A stretch of 64,000 bases of DNA from Streptomyces venezuelae (GTDB taxonomy: Bacteria > Actinomycetota > Actinomycetes > Streptomycetales > Streptomycetaceae). Under the pieces are notes generated by a model that did no database searches, had not been told where the DNA came from, and was given only the letters and a program-made list of their open reading frames with translations. Positions 36,229 through 44,854 of this stretch are shown in pieces. Position 1 is the stretch's first letter; each line of letters starts with the position of its first letter. Location of the stretch: assembly GCF_008642295.1 (NCBI RefSeq), contig NZ_CP029190.1, forward strand, positions 7,361,501-7,425,500, written 5' to 3'. The position numbers were made by a program, and so were the translations under genes.

Positions 36229-39200
36229 ATGCGAAGATCAAAAACTCTCGCGGGACTGCTCCTCGCGCCCGCGCTCGCCTGTCTGGCCGCGCTGCTTCCG
36301 GCCGCTCCCGCAGCCGCCGGTGGTACCGACTTCCTCGGGGCCGACGCGACCACCGGCCACCCCGGCGACCAGATCCTGTTCCGCTCGGGGACCGCCGGAT
36401 ACGGATGCTTCCGGATACCCACTCTGGTCCGTACGGAGGCCGGCACCCTGCTGGCGTTCGCCGAGGCCCGTACGTCGCCCTCGTGCGCCGACCGCGGTGC
36501 CATCGACATCGTCGTACGCCGCTCCACCAACGAAGGCCGCACCTGGGGGCCTGTCCGCGTGGTGTTGTCCGGTTCGGCGACCGACTCCGAGGCCCCCTAC
36601 ACCCGCGGCAACCCGACGCCGGTCGTCGACGAGGCGACGGACCGGATCCTCCTGCTGTCCACCTCCGAACCGGCCACCCCCGGCGGCACCGGCGCCCGCC
36701 GTGAGGCGCTCGTGCAGACCAGCACGGACGACGGACTGACCTTCGGCGCACCCCGCTCCGTCAACCGGCTCCTGCCCTACCCGCCGGACCCCAAGAACCC
36801 TCCGGACCCCAAGAACCCTCCGCCGTTCACGGGCTGGTTCGGCACCGGCCCGGCGCATGGCATCCAGCTCAAGGGCGGGCCCCACGCCGGCCGTCTCGTC
36901 GTCGGCGCCTACCAGAGCCCCGACAGCACCCAACAGCACGCCGGGGTGCTCTACAGCGACGACCACGGGGAAACCTGGAAGCCCGGCTCCTCCAAGAACT
37001 CCTTGGTCCCCGGGGTGATGAAGCCGGGCGAGGCCGCCGTGGCGGAACTCCCCGACGGCCATGTCTACGTGGGCGCCCGCAACGAGCTCTCCACCAAGCA
37101 CCGTGCCTACGCCATCACCGCCGCCGACGGCATCAGCACACGCGAGTTCAAGTCCCTCCCGGTCACCACGGCGAACACCCAGGGGTCCCTGCTCACCCTG
37201 CAGCACACCTACGACAGGACGCCCGGGGACACGCTGCTCATGGCGTCACCGTCCAAGCTCGGCGACCGGGCGGACCTCCGGCTGTACGCGTGGAACACCA
37301 ACACCACGCCCGCAGACCAGCACGGTGACCGAAACCCGAACTGGCAGCCCGTCGGCGACCTCGTGAAGTCCGGCAAGTCCGGCTACTCCGACCTCGCCGA
37401 ACTCACCGGCGGCGAGATCGGACTCGTCTACGAGAGCGGCCACCTCCCCGGCATGTCCGCCGGCAAGGACTGGTCCGCGGCCACCATCAACTTCCGCCGC
37501 ATCGACCCCCGCCCGCTGTTCTCCTACGCGAGCGACCACGAGGGCGTACCGGCGCCCGGCACCACCCCGACCGCCGCCCCCACCACCCCCGATGCCTCAC
37601 CCCAGGCGAACGACGCCTACCTCACCGGCAACGCCGGGATCGCGGCCGGTGGCGCCGTCGGCCAGGGCCTGGCACTCGACGGCAGCGGCGACAGTGCCGA
37701 CGTACCGTACGCCGGTTCCCTCGACCCGAAGGACGGGGACTTCACCTACTCCCTGAGGTTCAGGCACGATCCGACCGCCCCCGATCCCGCGGCGGCCGTC
37801 CTGCTCTGGGCCTTCGGCAAGGGGGCGGACGTACCGCAGATCTGGATCCGGACCGACGCGAAGGCCGACAAGGTCACCGCCCACGTACAGGGCACGAACG
37901 GGGCGGCCACCGTCTCCGTGCCGGTCGAGAAGCTGGGCGATGCGACCGACACCAAGTGGCACGAGGTCACGCTCGTGCGCGACGGGACAGACATCAAGCT
38001 CTACGTCGACGCCGTCGAGCCGGCCACGTCCCCGAGCAAGGTGAGCGGCCCGGTCACCAGGCCGGTCACCGCCGGCAACGGCGGCATCAGGATCGGCGCC
38101 CGGCTGGACGACGGGTACACGCCCTTCCGTGGAGCCATCGACGAAGTCCGCTTCCACCGGGCCGCCCTCACCCCGGCCCAGGTCAACCAGTCCGAGAAGC
38201 TCGCGCTCTGGCTCCCCTTCCACGTCGTGGACAAGCCGGACCCGGTCTCCCTGCGCGACATCGCCATCTCCGACGACGTCTCCGGCGCCTGTATCGAGGG
38301 CACGGCGGTCGGATGCGTCGACGGCACGATCCTCGGCGGAATCATCGAAGACAACCGACTCGGCAACGCGGCCGTGGACACGGGCGCGCTGAAGGTGGAC
38401 GCCACCTACCCGGGCGTCGAGACACCCTTCCGGCCCGGGATCGACGTGGGCTCCGGCGCCTTCACCTACGCACTGTGGTTCAAACACTCCTCCAACCGTT
38501 TCAGCGCCAACCAGGTCCTGCTGTGGGCGTACGGAGTGGATCCCGACGGCGCCGACACCAAGCATTGGGCACCCTCGCTGTGGGCCCGCATCGAACCTGG
38601 GGGAAACCGCATCCGGGCCTGGGCGGAAACCGAGCCGGGCAAGGGCGTGGAGCGCGTCATCGAGGCGCCCGCCGGCTTCGGCGACAACGAATGGCACCTG
38701 CTCACCCTGGTCCGAGACGGGAACGGCTTCGCCCTCGGAGTCGACCGTCAACGCACCGAATCGGCCCCCCTCGCCGGCCCGTTCGCGTTCCCCGCGGGCC
38801 ATGGCAACGCCCCCGACGGAACGCCGCTGGAGGGAACCACCCCGCTCGGTCTTCGCGTCGGCTCCAAGCCCGGCATCGACGGCACCGAGGCGCCGTTGAC
38901 CGGTGCGATCGACGACGTACGGCTCTACGGGCGGGCGTTGAGCACACAGGAGGTCGTTCTCATGGCGCCCGAGACGCCCCCCGGCAAGAAGCCTTCGCGC
39001 AAGTTCCCCGACGACAAGCCCCGGTTCCGGTGGTCGATGGAGCCGGGCAACATCCAGCAACACAGCGTGATGCGCCCCGCCTCGACGGGCCGCTCCACCC
39101 CGGACTCGTCCGCGCACGCCAACAACGCATACCTGTACGCCGGCACCGACCGGCCCGGCGGCGGCAAGTTCGGCAAGGCCTTCAGGGTCAACGGGGAGCC

Positions 39201-39828
39201 CGGCAAGAACGGCAGAGTGATCCTGCCCTACACCGACTCCGAGGCGCTCGGGTCCGGCGACTTTACCGTGGCCACGGTGTTCAGCCACGATCCGGCCGCC
39301 ACCGCGATGCAGAGCCTCGTCTGGGCGTACGGGGACGGGGCCGCCGAGCGCCAGCTCCGCATCCACGTCGAGACGCGCACGGAGAAGGTGGAGGGGGTGG
39401 ACGTGCCGAAGCGGAAGCTGATCGCGTTCACGCAGACCGACACGGACTCGACCGAGATCGCGGTCGACGCACCGGAGGCCGGCTGGCACCATGTCGCCCT
39501 CACCCGCGACGGCACCGACCTGCGGCTCTACGTCGACGGGGTGGAGCGCTTCGAGACGGATGACAAGGGCTCCAGGAAGGAGAAGCGGATCACCGGATCC
39601 CTCACCTACCCGGACACCTTCGACGTTCAGGGCTTCACCCTCGGCGACAGCCCCTTCGGCGGCCTGCCGCTGAAGGGCTCGCTCGACGAGTTCCACCTCT
39701 ACCGCACGGCACTCGACGCGGCGGAGATCGGCGCCCTGTGGAGCACGAACACCCGCCCGACGCGGGCCGCACCCGTCGTGCACCTGCCCTTCGACGTGCT
39801 CGTGGCCGGCGAGTACGCCCGTATGTGA
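36229..39828 (+). CDS. Secreted exo-alpha-sialidase with three LamG-type domains
   Basis: A 1,199-residue exported enzyme. Signal peptide: about 1-32. The sialidase propeller (about 35-435) shows the FRIP motif (GYGCFRIPTLV), the following acidic motif (LLAFAEARTSPSCADRGAID) and Asp boxes (RSTNEGRTWGP, STDDGLTFG, SDDHGETWKP). It should release terminal sialic acid from glycans outside the cell. Three concanavalin-like LamG domains follow at about 440-655, 665-915 and 925-1185, each with the strand pattern FTYSLRFRHDP, KWHEVTLVRDGTDIKLYVD, GAIDEVRFHRAALTPAQV. A short tandem duplication encodes PDPKNP twice near 36785. Convergent with the next gene across a strong hairpin. Confidence 0.92.
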   Translation: MRRSKTLAGLLLAPALACLAALLPAAPAAAGGTDFLGADATTGHPGDQILFRSGTAGYGCFRIPTLVRTEAGTLLAFAEARTSPSCADRGAIDIVVRRSTNEGRTWGPVRVVLSGSATDSEAPYTRGNPTPVVDEATDRILLLSTSEPATPGGTGARREALVQTSTDDGLTFGAPRSVNRLLPYPPDPKNPPDPKNPPPFTGWFGTGPAHGIQLKGGPHAGRLVVGAYQSPDSTQQHAGVLYSDDHGETWKPGSSKNSLVPGVMKPGEAAVAELPDGHVYVGARNELSTKHRAYAITAADGISTREFKSLPVTTANTQGSLLTLQHTYDRTPGDTLLMASPSKLGDRADLRLYAWNTNTTPADQHGDRNPNWQPVGDLVKSGKSGYSDLAELTGGEIGLVYESGHLPGMSAGKDWSAATINFRRIDPRPLFSYASDHEGVPAPGTTPTAAPTTPDASPQANDAYLTGNAGIAAGGAVGQGLALDGSGDSADVPYAGSLDPKDGDFTYSLRFRHDPTAPDPAAAVLLWAFGKGADVPQIWIRTDAKADKVTAHVQGTNGAATVSVPVEKLGDATDTKWHEVTLVRDGTDIKLYVDAVEPATSPSKVSGPVTRPVTAGNGGIRIGARLDDGYTPFRGAIDEVRFHRAALTPAQVNQSEKLALWLPFHVVDKPDPVSLRDIAISDDVSGACIEGTAVGCVDGTILGGIIEDNRLGNAAVDTGALKVDATYPGVETPFRPGIDVGSGAFTYALWFKHSSNRFSANQVLLWAYGVDPDGADTKHWAPSLWARIEPGGNRIRAWAETEPGKGVERVIEAPAGFGDNEWHLLTLVRDGNGFALGVDRQRTESAPLAGPFAFPAGHGNAPDGTPLEGTTPLGLRVGSKPGIDGTEAPLTGAIDDVRLYGRALSTQEVVLMAPETPPGKKPSRKFPDDKPRFRWSMEPGNIQQHSVMRPASTGRSTPDSSAHANNAYLYAGTDRPGGGKFGKAFRVNGEPGKNGRVILPYTDSEALGSGDFTVATVFSHDPAATAMQSLVWAYGDGAAERQLRIHVETRTEKVEGVDVPKRKLIAFTQTDTDSTEIAVDAPEAGWHHVALTRDGTDLRLYVDGVERFETDDKGSRKEKRITGSLTYPDTFDVQGFTLGDSPFGGLPLKGSLDEFHLYRTALDAAEIGALWSTNTRPTRAAPVVHLPFDVLVAGEYARM

Positions 39829-39846
39829 CGACCCCGGACACGGGTC

Positions 39847-39878
39847 GGGGGCCGGGTCGCACGCGCGACCCGGCCCCC
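39847..39878. terminator. Strong bidirectional hairpin
   Basis: GGGGGCCGGGTCGC (39847-39860) and GCGACCCGGCCCCC (39865-39878) form a perfect 14-bp stem with loop ACGC. It lies between the convergent sialidase and poly-gamma-glutamate hydrolase genes and should terminate both. Confidence 0.9.
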
Positions 39879-39895
39879 GTTCGCAGGGCGACGGA

Positions 39896-40795
39896 TCAGC
39901 CGGGGATGATGTGGTCGAAGATGCTGCCGCGGGCGAGTTGCTCGGCTTCCATCTGGGCGAGCGCGGCCCGGCAGGCGTTGACGAACTTCCAGAAGTCGGT
40001 GTTGGTGCTCTCGGCGCGCTTGGTGGGGTTGGACGCGTTCGGGGCTCCTCCGAAGTCGGCGAACAGGCTCTTGCGCAGCTCGTAGGTCATCTCCAACTGG
40101 CCCCCGCCCTCACCGGTCAGGGTGCGGTTGCAGATGTTCTCGCGCAGGTCGCCGTCGAGCTTCTCCGGGTCTCCGGGAGCGACGAGGAAGCCCGCCTGGC
40201 GCAGCTTCTCGGCCAGCAGCACCCGCAGCCGGCCGTTCGCGCCGCCGACCACCACGCCCTTGGCGCCGGCGGCCAGACCGGCCTGGGCGGCGGTGCAGCC
40301 GTGCAGGCTGAGGACGTTGGCGCTGCCGGCGGCCAGGGAGCGGGCTGTGGGGTCGTCGTTGTGGGTGGAGGTGACGTGCAGGTCACTGTTGCCGGGTACG
40401 GCACCGGAAGACCGCAGGCCCTCGAACATCCAGTAGTCGTGCAGCGGGGCACCCGCCGTGCGGGGCTTGAGGGTGTCGGGCTCATAGCCGGCGATGCCCA
40501 GGCACAGCTCGGAGGTACCCGGCTCGATGCCGCCGCCGTGAATGGCCATGATCGTGCTCAGGGGGAGGCCGGGGGTGGTTGCCCTCTCGGTGTCGTCCGT
40601 CCCGTGACGCTTGAACCGGCGTGCGTAGTCCACGCCTTCCACGTTGGCGGGGTCGGCGTAGAGCCCGGTGTTGGTGAGGTAGGTGTCGGCGGCGTACGCC
40701 GGAGCGGCCGTGAGGGTGTTGAGCAGCGGGGCACCCGCGGCGGCGGCCACGAGGCCGGCCAGGAGGGTACGGCGGCTGGTCTGGGACGATGACAT
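39896..40795 (-). CDS. Secreted poly-gamma-glutamate hydrolase family protein (Tat signal)
   Basis: A 299-residue protein starting at ATG 40795, seven bases after AAGGAG. The signal is of the twin-arginine type (SRRTLLAGLVAAAAGAPLLN). The mature part contains IMAIHGGGIEPGTSELCLGI, with the metal-binding His and Glu, then YWMFEGLRSS, LHVTSTHNDDPTA, SLHGCTAAQAGLAAGAKGVV and VGGANGRLRVLLAEKLRQAG. These match the phage-type PGA hydrolase family, which cuts poly-gamma-glutamate capsule or similar polymers. The length fits. It forms part of a run of secreted enzymes. Its own terminator side faces the sialidase. Confidence 0.85.
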   Translation of the reverse strand: MSSSQTSRRTLLAGLVAAAAGAPLLNTLTAAPAYAADTYLTNTGLYADPANVEGVDYARRFKRHGTDDTERATTPGLPLSTIMAIHGGGIEPGTSELCLGIAGYEPDTLKPRTAGAPLHDYWMFEGLRSSGAVPGNSDLHVTSTHNDDPTARSLAAGSANVLSLHGCTAAQAGLAAGAKGVVVGGANGRLRVLLAEKLRQAGFLVAPGDPEKLDGDLRENICNRTLTGEGGGQLEMTYELRKSLFADFGGAPNASNPTKRAESTNTDFWKFVNACRAALAQMEAEQLARGSIFDHIIPG

Positions 40796-40865
40796 GACAG
40801 CTCCTTGAGCATGTGGTGGATGATGTGCGACGCGTGCCCGCCTCACAGCAGTGCGACCCTCCGCA

Positions 40866-40898
40866 CGGGCCGGGCGGAGGCGTCCTCCGCCCGGCCCG
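40866..40898. terminator. Perfect 15-bp hairpin behind the alpha-galactosidase gene
   Basis: CGGGCCGGGCGGAGG (40866-40880) pairs with CCTCCGCCCGGCCCG (40884-40898) around the loop CGT. It sits 26 bases after the stop of the galactosidase gene (read leftwards) and upstream of the next gene's ribosome site. Confidence 0.9.
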
Positions 40899-40924
40899 CA
40901 CGCCCAGGGCACTCTGCCCGGGCG

Positions 40925-43036
40925 TCAGTCGGCCGTGGTGCTCGCCGTCAGGTCCGCCAGAGCGATCGCCTCGCCCGGCAGCTGCTGCCAGGCCGTCCAG
41001 CTGCCGTTCCGGGTGTTCAGGCCGGTGTGCCGAACGCCGTCGGCCGTGGTGGCGTAGACGTGGACGTTGGTGCCTTCGGTCGTGCTCGTCAGCCGCTTGA
41101 GCCCGGAACCGCCGCCGGAGGTCCAGGCGGGGTTGAAACGTCCGGCGTTGTAATCGCCGGTCTGGGTCCACAGCGCGCCGTCACCGCCGATGATCTGGAG
41201 GTGGACGGTGGTGCCGACGAGCGAGGCCGCGATGTCCTTCACACCGGTGGCGCCGCCGGGGAGTTCCTGCCAGCCGCTCCAGGCCCCGGTGACGGTGTTC
41301 AGGTCCTGCCCGTAGACCCGCCCGTAGGCCACGCCGTACACGCGTACGAGGGTCCCGGAGGCGACACTGGCGAGGGCGGTCAGGTCGGTCTTCCCGGCCG
41401 AGGGCACCAAGGTCCACTGCGGGTTGAAGCGTCCGGCGTCGTAGTCGGCGGTCTGCGACCACATCGAACCGTCCCACCCCGCGATCTGGAGGTGGACGAC
41501 GTTCCCGACCCGGGCGGCGGAGATGTCGCGGACGCCGGTCGCGCCGCCGGGGAGTTCGTGCCACCCGCTCCAGGCCCCGGTGCCGGTGTCGAGGTCCTGC
41601 CCGTAGACCCGCCCGCCGGCGACCCCGTAGTAACGCACCGTACGCCCGGTGCCCGTGCTGGTCAGCCGGGTCATCTCGGTACCACCGGCCCGGGTCCAGC
41701 CTGCGCCGTAGTGGTTGGTGTCGAACACACCGGTCCGGTTCCACAGGGTGCCGTCGCCCCCGGCGGCCAGGGTGACCGAGTCGGGCACAGCGGCCGAGAC
41801 CCGGTACATCACCACCCCGTGTGCGGGAACGTCGGCACTGATGGACCCCGTCGTCGTCCGGAGCGTGTCGGCCCACAGGTCGTCGAGCGTGTAAGAGGCG
41901 GCGGCCGGCAGACCCGCGCGAGCCGCGGTGGTGCTGATGCGGGCCGGGGCGTCGGTCGAGTTGAACAGCACCACCGACACATCACCGTTGGCGAGCGGCT
42001 TGGCCAGGACGTCGAGGCCGCCCTGGGAGGAGATCCGCACGCCCTGCCGGCCCAGCGGATCCTGGTCCACGGCGATGACCTTGCGGTTGCCGAGGATCGA
42101 CAGCGTCTGCGTGGAAGCCGAACGCAGGTCGTTGCCGGCGATCAGCGGCGCGGCCATCTGCGCCCAGAGACTGAAGTGGGACTTGTCCTGTTCGTACGTC
42201 AGCCCGCGGCCGACCTGCAGCATGTCAGGGTCGTTCCACCCGCCCGGCCCGCCGATCGAGGCGAGACCGACATTGGACCGGTAGTTGGTCAGCACCGACT
42301 TCCAGTCCAGCAGGATGTCGTCCTCGGTGCGCCACATGTGGCCCGTCGAGGGCCCCCAGGAGGTCACGCCGTCCAGTCCGTAGTTGGACATGCTGTAGAC
42401 GATGGGCCGGCCGGCTGCGCGCAGGGCGTCGCGCATGGCCGTGAACCGCTGCTGGGCGGCCACCCCCTGCGTGTGCCAGCAGTTGTCGTACTTGAGGAAG
42501 TCCACCTCCCACGCGGCGAAGCTCTTCGCGTCCTGCTTCTCGTAGCCGAGGCTCCCGGGCAGGCCCTTGCAGGTGTTGGTGCTGGCGCTCTGGTAGATGC
42601 CGAGTTTGAGGCCCTTGGCGTGGACGTAGTCCGCGACGGCCTTGATGCCGCTGGGGAACTTCACCGGATCGGCCTTCAGATTGCCCGAAGCATCGCGCTG
42701 CGGGGCCATCCAGCAATCGTCGATGTTGACGTACTCGTACCCGGCCGCCTTCAGGCCGGAGGAGACGATGACGTCCGCGGTCTCCTTGATGAGCTTCTCG
42801 GAGACGTCACAGTTGAAGGTGTTCCAGTCGTTCCACCCCATCGGCGGCGTCTTCGCCAGGCCGTCTGTGGGAGAGACAGCTGCTGCGGCAGGCACAGCAC
42901 CGGCCAAGATCGTCAGGCCGGTGCCAGGTGCGGTGGCCAAAGCCATGGCCACGATGGATGCGGTAGCCGAGGCGCGCCCGGCATGGAACCGCTTCGTCCC
43001 GACCGAGCCCCCGTCACGGCGTATGGAGGTTTTCAT
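40925..43036 (-). CDS. Secreted GH27 alpha-galactosidase with C-terminal lectin-like propeller
   Basis: 703 residues from ATG 43036, preceded by CCAGGAATC; the upstream in-frame extension is not signal-like. A long signal peptide ends near residue 53 (AGAVPAAAAVS). The GH27 barrel (about 60-330) has TPPMGWNDWNTFNCDVSE, YVNIDDCW, the nucleophile aspartate in FLKYDNCW (about 184), the acid/base aspartate in MWRTEDDI (about 240) and GGPGGWNDPDML. A beta-sandwich follows to about 410. The last ~290 residues hold repeats of a PLL/tectonin-like propeller (LWNRTGVFDTNHYGAGWTRA, TGAWSGWHELPGGATGVRDI, NGSWTAWQQLPGE) that probably binds sugar. It removes terminal alpha-galactose from oligosaccharides outside the cell. 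Confidence 0.93.
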   Translation of the reverse strand: MKTSIRRDGGSVGTKRFHAGRASATASIVAMALATAPGTGLTILAGAVPAAAAVSPTDGLAKTPPMGWNDWNTFNCDVSEKLIKETADVIVSSGLKAAGYEYVNIDDCWMAPQRDASGNLKADPVKFPSGIKAVADYVHAKGLKLGIYQSASTNTCKGLPGSLGYEKQDAKSFAAWEVDFLKYDNCWHTQGVAAQQRFTAMRDALRAAGRPIVYSMSNYGLDGVTSWGPSTGHMWRTEDDILLDWKSVLTNYRSNVGLASIGGPGGWNDPDMLQVGRGLTYEQDKSHFSLWAQMAAPLIAGNDLRSASTQTLSILGNRKVIAVDQDPLGRQGVRISSQGGLDVLAKPLANGDVSVVLFNSTDAPARISTTAARAGLPAAASYTLDDLWADTLRTTTGSISADVPAHGVVMYRVSAAVPDSVTLAAGGDGTLWNRTGVFDTNHYGAGWTRAGGTEMTRLTSTGTGRTVRYYGVAGGRVYGQDLDTGTGAWSGWHELPGGATGVRDISAARVGNVVHLQIAGWDGSMWSQTADYDAGRFNPQWTLVPSAGKTDLTALASVASGTLVRVYGVAYGRVYGQDLNTVTGAWSGWQELPGGATGVKDIAASLVGTTVHLQIIGGDGALWTQTGDYNAGRFNPAWTSGGGSGLKRLTSTTEGTNVHVYATTADGVRHTGLNTRNGSWTAWQQLPGEAIALADLTASTTAD

Positions 43037-43170
43037 ATCAATGATTCCTGGTTCTGATTCGTGGTGCAGTCGTCCAGCCGTATGAGGACCCATGCCGGGC
43101 AGGGCAGGGCCGTGCACGCCGGACATGGTCCTGTCAACAGCTCGCACGGAGTCGCGGCCCCGGCCCGTGG

Positions 43171-44745
43171 TCAGTTGCGCGTGACGTCGCCGAGGGGGAT
43201 CCAGCCATGAGGGCCGGACGTGTCACCCCCGTTCCAGGCGTACACGACGGAGCCGTCGTTCGGCGAGCTGAGGATGTAGTCGGCCCTTGAGTCGCCGGTG
43301 AAGTCGGCGAAGTGGACCTTGGTGTGGTCGGTGGTGACCCCCGTGGCGATCTGGCCGACTGCCTCCCAGCCGCCGGATCCGACGACGTCCCCGCCGCGGT
43401 TGCGGTGGAGGGACACCTTTCCGTCGGGCTTGATGACGTGGTAGTCGGCCTTGTTGTCGCCGTCGTTGTCGGCGAAACGGACGCGGTTGCGGTCGTTGGT
43501 GGCCGTGGTGACGCGCCCGGTGTGCTTCCAGCCGTTGCTGCTCGCGGTGTCCCCACCGCGGTTCACCCACACATCGACGTTGTTGGCGTCGTTGAACAGC
43601 ACGTAGTCAGTGCGTCCGTCGCCGTCCCAATCGGCGAAACGTACCTTGGAACGGTCACCGGTCAGGCCACTGGCGACTTGACCGATCTCCTGCCATCCGG
43701 CCTGGCCCGGCCTGTCGCCGCCCTTGTTGATCCAGACGTTCACACTGCCGTTGTCGTTGACCACGATGTAGTCGAAGCGATCGTCCCCGTCGAAATCGGC
43801 GAGCCGGATGCGCTTGCGGTCGGTCGTCGTGCCGGTGGCCACCTGGCCTATGTCACGCCAACCGCCGCCGGGGGCGCCGCCCGTGTTCAGGCGGACGAAC
43901 ACCTTGCCGTCGTCGGCGATGATCACCCGGTCGGGCCTGCCGTCACCATCGAAGTCCGCCCACCGTACGCGACCGTCGGACCCCGACTCGTTGCCGGCCC
44001 GCGAGACGGTCGGCCGTCCGGCCCAGCCATCGGCAACCGCCCGATCGATGGCAGGACGGAACACGGCGGCCATCTTCTGGTATCCGGACTCGGACGGGTG
44101 CAGCTGGTCGGGCAGATCGGTTGCCACGTCCATCTTCGGCGGCGCGAGGTACCGGAACCGCTGCCCCGCGGCCTGTCGTTCGGCCTCCCTGTCGCGGACG
44201 TACGCGTTGAAGGCTTCGGCCCGCGCCTCCTGGCCGGGTGTGTCGGTGATCAAGCCCTGGACGAGCACGGTCACGTGCGGGTTGTTGGCCCGCAACCGGT
44301 CGACCAGTTCCAGCAGCTGCCGGGCCGTGACCTCGGGGTCGGCATTGTGGTGCCGGAGGTCGTTGATGCCCAGATGGAGGAGCACCACATCAGGGGAGGC
44401 GGCAGCCTGCCACCGGTCGATCCCGGCCCGGATCCCGGCGACCGTGTACCCGCTGTGGCCCTCGTGGTCCCCATCCGTGAGCCCGCCGTGCCGTCCGGAC
44501 CCGACGAAGTCGGCTTCGTACGCCGTCTGCTGCGCCATCGAATCCCGCAGCAGACCGCGATAGCCGCCCGTTCCCACGCTCCCCACCCCGTAGGTGATCG
44601 AGTCCCCGAGCGGCATGATCCTCACCGGCTTCGATTGCGGCGCGGCGACCGTGGGCTGCGGTGCGGCGTTCGCCGCGACCGGTACGCCGACGAGCACGCC
44701 GCTGATCGTGGCCGCTGCGATGAACGCAGAGGTGGTCTTCCCCAT
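43171..44745 (-). CDS. Secreted SGNH/GDSL hydrolase with FG-GAP repeats
   Basis: 524 residues from ATG 44745 (site AGAGGT). Signal peptide about 1-28. The esterase domain (about 40-265) has all four blocks: block I PLGDSITYGVG with the catalytic Ser, the glycine of SGRHGGLTDGD, block III LHLGINDLRHHN, and block V DQLHPSESGYQK with Asp and His. The last ~240 residues form five FG-GAP/VCBS units, each with the calcium-binding loop D-x-D-G-D (RWADFDGDGRPDRVIIADDG, RLADFDGDDRFDYIVVNDNG). It probably removes acyl groups from polysaccharide or lipid outside the cell. The repeat part is closely similar to that of the next gene upstream. Confidence 0.9.
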   Translation of the reverse strand: MGKTTSAFIAAATISGVLVGVPVAANAAPQPTVAAPQSKPVRIMPLGDSITYGVGSVGTGGYRGLLRDSMAQQTAYEADFVGSGRHGGLTDGDHEGHSGYTVAGIRAGIDRWQAAASPDVVLLHLGINDLRHHNADPEVTARQLLELVDRLRANNPHVTVLVQGLITDTPGQEARAEAFNAYVRDREAERQAAGQRFRYLAPPKMDVATDLPDQLHPSESGYQKMAAVFRPAIDRAVADGWAGRPTVSRAGNESGSDGRVRWADFDGDGRPDRVIIADDGKVFVRLNTGGAPGGGWRDIGQVATGTTTDRKRIRLADFDGDDRFDYIVVNDNGSVNVWINKGGDRPGQAGWQEIGQVASGLTGDRSKVRFADWDGDGRTDYVLFNDANNVDVWVNRGGDTASSNGWKHTGRVTTATNDRNRVRFADNDGDNKADYHVIKPDGKVSLHRNRGGDVVGSGGWEAVGQIATGVTTDHTKVHFADFTGDSRADYILSSPNDGSVVYAWNGGDTSGPHGWIPLGDVTRN

Positions 44746-44783
44746 GTTTGTGATACCTCTTGCCGCTCGTCTTGGCTCAAAAG

Positions 44784-44833
44784 GGCCGGCCGACCGCCCC
44801 GGACAGATACCCGTCGGGGGCGGCCGACCGGCC
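44784..44833. terminator. Imperfect hairpin behind the trypsin-like gene
   Basis: GGCCGGCCGACCGCCCC (44784-44800) pairs with GGGGGCGGCCGACCGGCC (44816-44833), with two interior mismatches. It lies 20 bases after the stop of the minus-strand trypsin-like gene and before the SGNH hydrolase. Confidence 0.7.
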
Positions 44834-44854
44834 GTCGGAGTGAAATAGCCGCGG

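Noticed and set aside
37597..39783. Minus-strand 728-codon frame inside the sialidase gene
   Set aside because: Antisense shadow: the plus-strand frame has signal peptide, FRIP motif, Asp boxes and LamG domains, and the minus frame has nothing recognisable.
40805..43057. Plus-strand 750-codon frame opposite the alpha-galactosidase
   Set aside because: Shadow of the GH27 gene; no family motif or ribosome site.
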